In this document: piece after piece, positions 1 to 5,523 of the stretch
How the letters are laid out: every line of letters begins with the position of its first letter
Numbering within the stretch: the first letter of the stretch is position 1
Assembly: GCA_947472965.1 (NCBI GenBank)
Contig: CANJEF010000103.1
Location: 1 to 5,523 of the forward strand
DNA from: Sphingobacteriales bacterium
Lineage (GTDB): Bacteria > Bacteroidota > Bacteroidia > Chitinophagales > Chitinophagaceae
DNA length: 5,523 nt
Reading direction: 5' to 3'
Program-made: the position numbers and the translations under genes
The notes under the pieces: generated by a model
Seen by the model: only the letters and a program-made list of their open reading frames with translations
Told to the model about the DNA's origin: nothing
Databases searched by the model: none

Positions 1-2579
1 ATTTCATTACCGGTAGCTTTTTTGTATGCCAATGCGATTTGCCGATTCACATCTATTTTATCATTTGTTTTTATTATTTGTGCAAATTTTACAGACAAAT
101 CCCAATACGTAGAATCATTTAATAAAGTCAATGCCTGTAAGGGAGTATTTGTTTTAATTCTTCTTGATAGGCAAACTTCCCTGGCAGCCCCATCAAAATT
201 AACCATTGATGGATATGGACTTGAACGTTTCCAATATGTATACAACGCCCTTCTATATTGATCTTCGCCTTTACTTTGCTCCCAGAGTCTTCCATCATAA
301 GGGGATGCCCAAATTCCTTCGGGTTGAAATGGCATTACACTTGGGCCATACATTTTTGAACTCAATACACCAGAAACTGACAATGCTTGATCTCTTATTT
401 GTTCAGCCGAAAGCCTAATTCGGGGTGCTCTTGCATAGTATTTATTCAATGGATCAATCTCCAGCATCTTCTTGTTTGCAATAGAAGTTTGTTTATAAGT
501 TTCTGATGTTACAATTCTTTTAAGTAATTTTTTCATGCTCCAATTATCTTCATACATAAATTCATAGGAAATATAATCAAGCAACTTTTGATGTGTTGGT
601 GTTGATCCCTGTGAACCAAGGTCTTCCAGTGTTTCCACCAAGCCTTGTCCAAAGAGCTGTTCCCACATGCGATTGACCATTGTTCTGGATGTAAGTGGGT
701 TGGTTTTACTGGTCATCCATTTTGCCAATCCCAATCTGTTGTTGACGTAGGATTCATTTTTTGATTTGAAAATGGCAGGGTAGTCTGGAGTAACATTGTT
801 GGTTTTTAAAAGCCGGTTACCTCTTTCAAAAACCCTCGTTTCCCTGTACATGTCTGTAGGATTATCCATCATAATTGGAGTCATCACCGCATCTGGTTCA
901 TTGAGCAGATCAAGAAAAAGTTTCTGATAGATCGGTGCATTTGGCATTCCACCGCCAGGAAACTGTGGTGTAAACGCAATCCAGTCAAACATCATTCCAT
1001 CATCATCTTCTGATTTCAGGTTCTTGTTTTCATAATGAAATTCAAGGTCAAAGACTCCTGTTGTTGGAGGGATACTTATCTGCAGTATGTTCCACTCTTT
1101 GGTTAATTTTTTGATGGGTATTTTCAAGTAGGGGATTGAGTTTTTGTTTTTTAATGAAATGGTTAACATTCCATTTTCTACCCTTGATGAATGCCGGAGT
1201 AATAATGAAGATTTCCCTGTTAATGAAATCGACTTAATTATTGCATAAGAGTTTTTCCGCAAAAGAAGCCATTTGGTATCTACAAGTGCAGCATTAACCA
1301 TGGAATCAGCAAGCAAGCTATTGATAGCAGGTTGTCCGGTTTTAATCAGTCGTTTGAAATAATCCTGTTGTTGTAAATCTCCAGTTGATCTCAACCAGTT
1401 TATTACACTATCATATTTTTGTAAGCTAGCATTTTTAAATTCCTTTAAAACTGGGTAATCTTCATAGGTGTCTTCATCACGTGAGTTATTGAAATACGCC
1501 ATGAATTTATAATATTCATCATGCTTAAAAGGATCGTACGGATGGCTGTGGCATTGAATGCATCCAAAGCTGGTACCCATGAGGGTTTCCCAGGTTGTAT
1601 TGACCCGATCTATAATTGCCGCAGTTCGAAATTCTTCATTGTCTGTTCCACCTTCATCATTGGTCATGGTATTGCGATGAAAAGCGGTTGCAATTAGTTG
1701 TTGGTCGCTTGGGTCATTAAGAAGGTCTCCTGCAATTTGTTCAATGATAAATTGGTTGTATGGTTTGTCTTCATTGAAGGATTGAATAAGCCAGTCTCGG
1801 TATCTCCAAATATTTCTGGCATCGTCCCGTTCATAGCCTTTTGTATCGGCATATCTCGCCATGTCCAACCACATGCCGGCCCATTTTTCTCCATACGCAT
1901 TTGATGATAGTAGATTATCAACCAGATTATCGTATGCCTTCTCAGATTTATCGGTTAGATATTTTGTTGAAATTTCCTCAGGCGCTGGCATACCTATCAA
2001 ATCCAAGCTCAGTCGCCTTAGCAATGTTTCTTTATTTGCCTGTACTGATCTCTTGAGGTCTAGTTCATTAAGTTTTTCATCAATCAATGCATCCACTGGA
2101 TTAGTTGATACTTTTTTAAAAAATGAAAAAAATCCGTTTGTTGGAAGGCTTGGTTTTTGTACAGCAGCATAAGCCCAATGTGTAGAGAATTTAGCGCCTT
2201 CATCAATCCACCTGCTTAGTATTTCAATCTCTTTCTCATTCAATGCTTCACTTTGATAGGGCATTCTTTCTTCAGGATCTGTTGAATGCAGTCTTCGGAT
2301 CATCTCACTGTTCTTGGCATCACCTGGAATAATGGCGGGTTTTCCTGACGCAGTGCTGGCGAGTGCTTCTTCTTGGAAAAGCAGGCTGAAGCCAGCTTTT
2401 TTCTTCACTCCACCATGACAAGAAATACACTTTTTATTTATAATCGGTTTAACATCAACATTATAATCGATTGGTTCATGGATGAAAAATCCAACATAAA
2501 GCAATCCGAAACACATGATACCTGTGAATACCAGGAATAACTTGTATCTATTTGTTATTGATAATGAAATTTTTTTCAT
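1..2579 (-). CDS. PSCyt1-DUF1549-DUF1553 protein (planctomycete-type cytochrome c), C-terminus cut by window edge
   Basis: Open from the ATG at 2579 to the left edge, 859 codons without a stop; the true end lies outside. Residues 1-11 are basic (K2, K3, R11) and 12-33 form one hydrophobic helix, so this is an uncleaved anchor or signal peptide placing the rest in the periplasm. PSCyt1 domain, about 40-138: haem motif CISCH at 51-55, probable distal ligand M106 in ERMPY, and the family-typical WIDEGA (124-129) and HWAY (134-137). DUF1549, about 160-360: LLRRLSLDLIGMP (186-198), ARYADTKGYERD, FHRNTMTNDEGGTDNEEFR (300-318), and a second haem-type motif CIQCHSHPYDP from 340. Residues about 435-540 resemble a carbohydrate-binding module. 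DUF1553 runs from about 580: RVFERGN, NPLTSRTMVNRMWEQLFGQG (626-645), TNTPLQALTLLND near the edge. The family is typical of Planctomycetes and Verrucomicrobia and also occurs in Bacteroidota. Its biochemical role is unresolved; redox or saccharide-linked work is inference. It is often followed by a DUF1501 gene, which would lie beyond base 1. The start is fixed by the overlap with the cutC stop. Confidence 0.93.
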   Translation of the reverse strand, partial: MKKISLSITNRYKLFLVFTGIMCFGLLYVGFFIHEPIDYNVDVKPIINKKCISCHGGVKKKAGFSLLFQEEALASTASGKPAIIPGDAKNSEMIRRLHSTDPEERMPYQSEALNEKEIEILSRWIDEGAKFSTHWAYAAVQKPSLPTNGFFSFFKKVSTNPVDALIDEKLNELDLKRSVQANKETLLRRLSLDLIGMPAPEEISTKYLTDKSEKAYDNLVDNLLSSNAYGEKWAGMWLDMARYADTKGYERDDARNIWRYRDWLIQSFNEDKPYNQFIIEQIAGDLLNDPSDQQLIATAFHRNTMTNDEGGTDNEEFRTAAIIDRVNTTWETLMGTSFGCIQCHSHPYDPFKHDEYYKFMAYFNNSRDEDTYEDYPVLKEFKNASLQKYDSVINWLRSTGDLQQQDYFKRLIKTGQPAINSLLADSMVNAALVDTKWLLLRKNSYAIIKSISLTGKSSLLLRHSSRVENGMLTISLKNKNSIPYLKIPIKKLTKEWNILQISIPPTTGVFDLEFHYENKNLKSEDDDGMMFDWIAFTPQFPGGGMPNAPIYQKLFLDLLNEPDAVMTPIMMDNPTDMYRETRVFERGNRLLKTNNVTPDYPAIFKSKNESYVNNRLGLAKWMTSKTNPLTSRTMVNRMWEQLFGQGLVETLEDLGSQGSTPTHQKLLDYISYEFMYEDNWSMKKLLKRIVTSETYKQTSIANKKMLEIDPLNKYYARAPRIRLSAEQIRDQALSVSGVLSSKMYGPSVMPFQPEGIWASPYDGRLWEQSKGEDQYRRALYTYWKRSSPYPSMVNFDGAAREVCLSRRIKTNTPLQALTLLNDSTYWDLSVKFAQIIKTNDKIDVNRQIALAYKKATGNE
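960..1277 (-). other. Carbohydrate-binding-module-like (CBM6-type) segment inside the cytochrome protein
   Basis: This covers about residues 435-540 of the PSCyt1-DUF1549-DUF1553 protein, between the second CxxCH motif and DUF1553. It is beta-rich and shows the usual CBM6-like succession: a tryptophan near the start (W437), a strand pair around ISLTGKSSLLLRHSS, a later EWNILQISIP strand (W496), then TTGVFDLEFHY and a closing FDWIAF (W533). In CBM6 domains the corresponding phrases are 'ptGvhdlyl.f' and 'nldwf.F'. The call is by eye from motif order; the sugar-binding aromatics cannot be assigned and boundaries are good to about 15 residues. Confidence 0.62.
2576..2579 (-). promoter_or_regulatory. 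ATGA start/stop overlap (translational coupling)
   Basis: On the minus strand the bases 2579-2576 read ATGA. The ATG opens the cytochrome-domain gene and the TGA closes cutC. Such an overlap generally couples translation of the second gene to termination on the first, and it settles the start of the long reading frame. I see no convincing Shine-Dalgarno sequence upstream, which is usual in Bacteroidota. Confidence 0.85.
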
Positions 2580-3307
2580 GAGAAGAATTCTTCAAGTTTG
2601 TTTTTTATTGCAATCAATTCATTGCCATCCAAGCTGGTATGTTCAAGTTTTTCGTTCATTGCTGCGTGTGTAAATTTCATCGTTGATGAAATTGTTTTTC
2701 TTGCGGAGCTATGAAATGCCCGTGCACCGGTCTTTGCTACAATTTCAAGAATATTACTTGATCTTACGCCCGAACCTGGCATAATGATAATCCGATTTGC
2801 AGCCTTTTCAACCAACAACTTAAGAATACCAGCTCCTTGGTCAACAGTGGGATGAAGCCCACTTGTTAAAATTCTTTTGCATCCGAGGGCAATGATTTGC
2901 TCTAGGGCTTTAAATGGATCATTCGTCCTGTCAAACGCCCTGTGAAAAGTGACATCCATCCCATCTGCTGCAGCGAGTAGTTTAGTGCATCTTTCCATAT
3001 CAATATCTCCATCCGAATTCAATATTCCTACAACAACTCCATCTGCACCAAGTTGTTTGCTGATTTCAATATCGTTTAACATGATATCGAATTCCTGTTC
3101 ATTATATAGGAAGTCGCCTCCTCGTGGTCTGATAATCGGGAAAAGTTGTAGGTTAGTTGCTTTTCTGGCTTCTTTAATCATTCCATAGGAGGGCGTTGTG
3201 CCACCTTCATTGGGATTTGCACAAAGTTCAATGCGAGTAGCTCCATTTTCAGATGCTATGTTGCATGATGCAATGTCGAATGCAATGACTTCTAATTCGT
3301 ATTTCAT
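2576..3307 (-). CDS. cutC: CutC-family TIM-barrel protein ('copper homeostasis protein CutC')
   Basis: The 243-residue product matches the usual CutC length (E. coli about 248). Conserved family blocks, numbered from the chosen start: RIELCANPNEGGTTPS (25-40), IIRPRGGDF (58-66), VTFHRAFD (119-126), LTSG (147-150), MPGSGV (176-181) and HSSA (199-202). These are barrel-strand ends facing the presumed active site. No signal peptide or membrane segment, so it is cytoplasmic. An in-frame ATG at 3334 would add nine residues but would overlap the upstream gene; the ATG at 3307 aligns with the family N-terminus and starts one base after the upstream TAA, so it is preferred. CutC was linked to copper tolerance in E. 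coli, but that role is disputed and the fold suggests an enzyme. The placement between a glycosylasparaginase and a CBM-bearing cytochrome protein favours a metabolic, perhaps sugar-related, role (inference). Its stop overlaps the next start. Confidence 0.95.
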   Translation of the reverse strand: MKYELEVIAFDIASCNIASENGATRIELCANPNEGGTTPSYGMIKEARKATNLQLFPIIRPRGGDFLYNEQEFDIMLNDIEISKQLGADGVVVGILNSDGDIDMERCTKLLAAADGMDVTFHRAFDRTNDPFKALEQIIALGCKRILTSGLHPTVDQGAGILKLLVEKAANRIIIMPGSGVRSSNILEIVAKTGARAFHSSARKTISSTMKFTHAAMNEKLEHTSLDGNELIAIKNKLEEFFS

Positions 3308-3311
3308 TTTA
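3307..3311 (-). promoter_or_regulatory. One-base junction between the asparaginase stop and the cutC start
   Basis: The TAA stop of the glycosylasparaginase occupies 3311-3309 and the preferred cutC ATG occupies 3307-3305, leaving only base 3308 between them. There is no room for a promoter, so cutC must be read from the upstream transcript. This supports the shorter cutC start over the ATG at 3334. Confidence 0.75.
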
Positions 3312-4370
3312 TTTGAAAAAGCTGTCACCAGCAATCAGTATTTCTTCATTTTCAGATTTAACAGCATACGAAAACCCTTTTTGAAGAGCATATGCGCCAT
3401 GATTTCCTTTATTGTCCATTGCAAGAAATCCAATTTGTATTTCTTTAGCCTTTTTCATATCTCTTTTGGCAATACGTTCCACCACTTTTTTACAGGCATC
3501 ATAGGGTGAGTTTCCTTGTCGCATGTATTCCACTACCAGGTGAGAACCTACACAACGGATAACTTCTTCACCAACACCCGTAGACGTTGCAGCACCAATC
3601 TCACCATCTACGAAAAGTCCTGCACCAATTACAGGTGAATCTCCTACACGTCCATGCATTTTAAAAGCCATTCCACTTGTAGTACAGCCCCCACTTAAGT
3701 TACCAGCTTTGTCAAGTGCCAGTATGCCAATCGTATCATGGTTGTTGATGCTTCCAGGAAACGCTCCTTCTACGGGTTGGTTATAAGCCTTGTTTTCAAT
3801 ATTCATCACCGGCTCATATTTCGCCTTTATCAACCATTCTTTCCAGGCTTTTTCGCTATCTGGTGTAAGTAGATTTTCTTTTTTGAATCCATTTTCCAAG
3901 GCAAATTGCAAAGCGCCATCTCCAACAAGAATGACATGTGGTGTTTTTTCCATTACCATTCTCGCTACAGATATCGGATGCTTAATGTATTCAAGGCACA
4001 TCACTGATCCACAATTTCCTTTTTCATCCATGATACATGCATCAAGTGTTACACGACCATCCCGGTCGGGGTATCCTCCGTATCCAACGGTCTTGTTGCT
4101 TTCATCTGCCTCTGGTACTCTTGCACCGGCCTCAATTGCATCGAGCGCCCTTCCATTTGCCGAGAGTATTTTCCAGGCTTCTGCGTTTGCTGCCTTGCCA
4201 AAATCCCAGGTAGAAATAACGATTGGTTTATTTCCTGCTTGTGGAATTTTTAATCCGGCTGTTACCGAAGGGATGATTGGTAATGAAAAAATAGAATTTT
4301 TTAAAAAGGAGCGTCTGATCATTTTTTTTGAATAAGCGGAAACGATAGACATATGTTGATTTCTGTCCAT
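3309..4370 (-). CDS. Tat-exported glycosylasparaginase (N4-(beta-N-acetylglucosaminyl)-L-asparaginase), Ntn-hydrolase
   Basis: Hydrolyses the GlcNAc-Asn bond left at the end of N-glycoprotein breakdown; related isoaspartyl peptidases share the fold. The chain resembles, from memory, the E. meningosepticum enzyme through GGYPDRDGRVTLDACIMDE (98-116), EKTPHVILVGDGAL (141-154) and KMHGRVGDSPVIGAGLFVD (237-255). The autocleavage site is HDT at 211-213, with T213 as the new N-terminal nucleophile of a 141-residue beta chain. T231, R241, D244 and T264-G265 sit at exactly the spacing of T170, R180, D183 and T203-G204 relative to T152 in that enzyme, so catalysis should be intact. W55 lies in the conserved STWDFG segment. 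The N-terminus carries IRRSFLK, a good twin-arginine motif with a short hydrophobic stretch after it, so folded export is expected. In-frame starts exist at 4370, 4352 and 4322. The last gives MIRRSFLK directly and may be the true one (337 residues). First gene of the operon with cutC. Confidence 0.94.
   Translation of the reverse strand: MDRNQHMSIVSAYSKKMIRRSFLKNSIFSLPIIPSVTAGLKIPQAGNKPIVISTWDFGKAANAEAWKILSANGRALDAIEAGARVPEADESNKTVGYGGYPDRDGRVTLDACIMDEKGNCGSVMCLEYIKHPISVARMVMEKTPHVILVGDGALQFALENGFKKENLLTPDSEKAWKEWLIKAKYEPVMNIENKAYNQPVEGAFPGSINNHDTIGILALDKAGNLSGGCTTSGMAFKMHGRVGDSPVIGAGLFVDGEIGAATSTGVGEEVIRCVGSHLVVEYMRQGNSPYDACKKVVERIAKRDMKKAKEIQIGFLAMDNKGNHGAYALQKGFSYAVKSENEEILIAGDSFFK
3741..3791 (-). 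other. Seventeen-residue insertion next to the autocleavage site
   Basis: Residues 194-210 of the glycosylasparaginase (KAYNQPVEGAFPGSINN) lie between the conserved NIEN and HDT. In the Elizabethkingia enzyme, as I recall it, NIEN runs directly into HDT. After cleavage this piece would form the C-terminal tail of the alpha chain. The insertion is in frame and the flanks are well conserved. Human aspartylglucosaminidase also has a longer, unrelated segment here, so length variation is tolerated. Confidence 0.65.
4299..4316 (-). other. Twin-arginine (Tat) signal motif of the glycosylasparaginase
   Basis: The six codons spell RRSFLK (residues 19-24 from the ATG at 4370), matching the Tat core RRxFLK. 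They are followed by NSIFSLPIIPSVTAGL, a modest hydrophobic region ending in small residues. The mature conserved domain begins around KPIVISTWDFG (48-58). This predicts transport of the folded enzyme to the periplasm. The cleavage position cannot be fixed by eye. Confidence 0.75.
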
Positions 4371-4427
4371 GGTTTCTATTTTAAAGAAGTAATTTTACCA
4401 TCTCAATTTAATATAAAGTTCACATTT
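4371..4427. promoter_or_regulatory. Divergent intergenic promoter region
   Basis: This AT-rich gap separates the minus-strand operon from the plus-strand ABC gene, so both transcripts must begin in or near it. It is only 57 bases if the asparaginase starts at 4370, or 105 if it starts at 4322. A weak candidate for the plus strand is GTTG at 4355-4358, then 18 bases, then TATTTTAA at 4377-4384, compared with the Bacteroidota pattern TTG...TAnnTTTG. I found no convincing minus-strand match and no operator palindrome. The role follows from gene layout; the exact boxes are uncertain. Confidence 0.45.
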
Positions 4428-5523
4428 ATGGCCAGAAGGGGAGGATTAAATTCAGATCAGCCTGAAGTTGGAAAGGCGAAGCTCAGCAAAGAAAATTGGA
4501 AAGAGGCAATTAGGCTGTTTACTTATGTAAAACCTTATCGGTTCCATTTTATTCTTGGGTTGTTCGTAATCGCGTTTTCCAGTTTAACAACTCTTTCATT
4601 TCCTTATTTTTTAAAAAGATTGATTGATTCTAGCCAGGTAGACAATCCAATAGCATCTTGGGATACACCTTCGAATATTGCAATCATTATGGTGCTTGTC
4701 CTTGTTCTCCAAATGGTATTTTCATTTTCGAGGGTCTACCTCTTTACCTATGTGGGTGAAAAGGCGTTGGCCGATTTGAGGTTGGATGTTTACCAACGTA
4801 TCATCCGATTTCCAATGCATTTTTTCTCTGAAAGAAGAGTTGGCGAATTGTCGAGCCGTATTTCCTCAGACTTGAGCCAGATTCAGGATGCAGTTTCATC
4901 CATGTTAGCTGAAATCATCCGTGGGATTCTGACCCTTGTAATTGGTATCGGCTTGATCTTATTTCTATCCGTAAAACTCACCCTTATCATGTTGTCGGTT
5001 GTTCCACTGGTTGTTTTATTGGCGGTGGTTTTTGGTAAATATATCCGAAAGCAATCGAGGAAGGCACAAGACCAACTTGCAGAAACCAATACCATTGTAC
5101 AGGAAACCTTGGCTGGAATTTCGACTGTAAAGTCATTTGCCAACGAGTGGTTTGAAAGGGATCGATACAAGCAAAGTTTGCATAAGCTGGTTTTGCTATC
5201 GGTTGGCAATGGTAAAGTGAGGGGTTTATTTATATCCTTTATGTTGTTTTGTCTTTTCGGAACAATCATTTTGGTGGTATGGTATGGTGTTGGATTGATG
5301 AAATCCGGGTTGCTCAGTTTTGGTGACTTGACCGCTTTTGTAGTGTATACGTCGTTTGTTGGTGGTAGCATGGCTGGTTTTGCAGACTTATACGGCAATT
5401 TGCAGAAGACATTGGGTGCTACGCAGCGGGTTCGAGAGTTATTGTTGGAGCCTTTAGAGGTTCTGTCAATAGAGAGAAGTATTCAATTGAATTACAATAA
5501 ATTAAAAGGGTTTATCTCATTTA
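4428..5523 (+). CDS. ABC exporter half-transporter (MsbA/BmrA type), membrane domain; 3' end beyond window
   Basis: Open from the ATG at 4428 to the right edge, 365 codons; the ATP-binding domain is missing apart from its first strand (LKGFISF, 359-365). A full protein would be about 590-600 residues and act as a dimer exporting a lipid, drug or peptide. The membrane domain is complete: helices near 39-62, 83-106, 162-181, 184-203, 266-290 and 300-322. The first cytoplasmic loop holds the family-typical FPMHFFSERRVGELSSRIS (128-146); the second holds ETLAGISTVKSFANE (226-240). The N-terminus MARRGGLN followed by RLFTYVKPYR resembles Bacteroidota half-transporters. Another in-frame ATG lies at 4353, but it would add 25 unconserved-looking residues and overlap the neighbouring gene's start. 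Substrate cannot be told; MsbA identity is not claimed. It is divergent from the asparaginase operon and probably unrelated in function. Confidence 0.93.
   Translation, partial: MARRGGLNSDQPEVGKAKLSKENWKEAIRLFTYVKPYRFHFILGLFVIAFSSLTTLSFPYFLKRLIDSSQVDNPIASWDTPSNIAIIMVLVLVLQMVFSFSRVYLFTYVGEKALADLRLDVYQRIIRFPMHFFSERRVGELSSRISSDLSQIQDAVSSMLAEIIRGILTLVIGIGLILFLSVKLTLIMLSVVPLVVLLAVVFGKYIRKQSRKAQDQLAETNTIVQETLAGISTVKSFANEWFERDRYKQSLHKLVLLSVGNGKVRGLFISFMLFCLFGTIILVVWYGVGLMKSGLLSFGDLTAFVVYTSFVGGSMAGFADLYGNLQKTLGATQRVRELLLEPLEVLSIERSIQLNYNKLKGFISF

Noticed and set aside
2112..2132. Runs of T6, A6 and A7 as a possible frameshift or phase-variation site
   Set aside because: In the coding frame the minus strand reads TTT TTT AAA AAA G, which is not a slippery heptamer in register. 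The frame is open on both sides, and the site lies in a linker between domains.
1694..2172. Several short open frames on both strands in this stretch
   Set aside because: They fall inside the DUF1549-coding region, which reads continuously with conserved motifs in the frame that starts at 2579.
2505..2546. Possible lipoprotein signal with Cys23 in the cytochrome protein
   Set aside because: The residues before the cysteine are GIM, which does not fit a lipobox (small residue needed at -1); an uncleaved anchor or ordinary signal is more likely.
4322..4329. T8 run as a possible terminator
   Set aside because: No GC-rich hairpin precedes it on either strand, and it falls at the start of the asparaginase gene.
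3790..4335. 181-codon plus-strand open frame
   Set aside because: It lies wholly antisense to the strongly conserved glycosylasparaginase, and its translation is low-complexity and Ser/Pro/Phe-rich with no family motif.
4883..5398. 171-codon minus-strand open frame
   Set aside because: It is antisense to the ABC transporter membrane domain, whose frame shows clear exporter motifs; the minus-strand product looks like a shadow translation.

Overview
The window looks like ordinary chromosome from a Bacteroidota bacterium, probably of the Cytophagales type. The support is an AT-rich genome, A/T-rich gene starts without clear Shine-Dalgarno sequences, a glycosylasparaginase very close to the one I recall from Elizabethkingia (Flavobacterium) meningosepticum, and an ABC half-transporter with the N-terminus typical of that phylum. 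This assignment rests on protein resemblance and not on any marker gene. Almost every base is coding. I see no RNA gene, mobile element, CRISPR array or long repeat.

Left and centre (1-4370, minus strand): three genes are packed head to tail and are almost certainly one operon. In transcription order they are: (1) a Tat-exported N4-(beta-N-acetylglucosaminyl)-L-asparaginase of the Ntn-hydrolase fold (4370-3309); (2) a CutC-family TIM-barrel protein (3307-2576), whose ATG lies one base after the preceding stop; (3) a large membrane-anchored, probably periplasmic protein with planctomycete-type cytochrome c, DUF1549 and DUF1553 domains (2579 to beyond the left edge), whose ATG overlaps the cutC stop as ATGA. 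The third gene carries two CxxCH haem-binding motifs and a segment resembling a carbohydrate-binding module between DUF1549 and DUF1553. It is open for 859 codons without a break and lacks only its C-terminal end.

Right (4428-5523, plus strand): a divergently transcribed ABC exporter half-transporter of the MsbA/BmrA type. The complete six-helix membrane domain is present, but the window ends at the start of the nucleotide-binding domain. The 57-base gap at 4371-4427 must hold at least part of both promoters.

Working interpretation (inference): the operon belongs to breakdown of glycoprotein or glycan remnants. The asparaginase would split GlcNAc-Asn outside the cytoplasm, and the cytochrome/CBM protein would act on or near saccharides at the cell surface. 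CutC, often labelled copper homeostasis, more likely has an uncharacterised metabolic role here. The individual families are known. The points worth a second look are the grouping, the insertion at the autocleavage loop and the CBM-like insertion; I see no clear evidence of a wholly new system.
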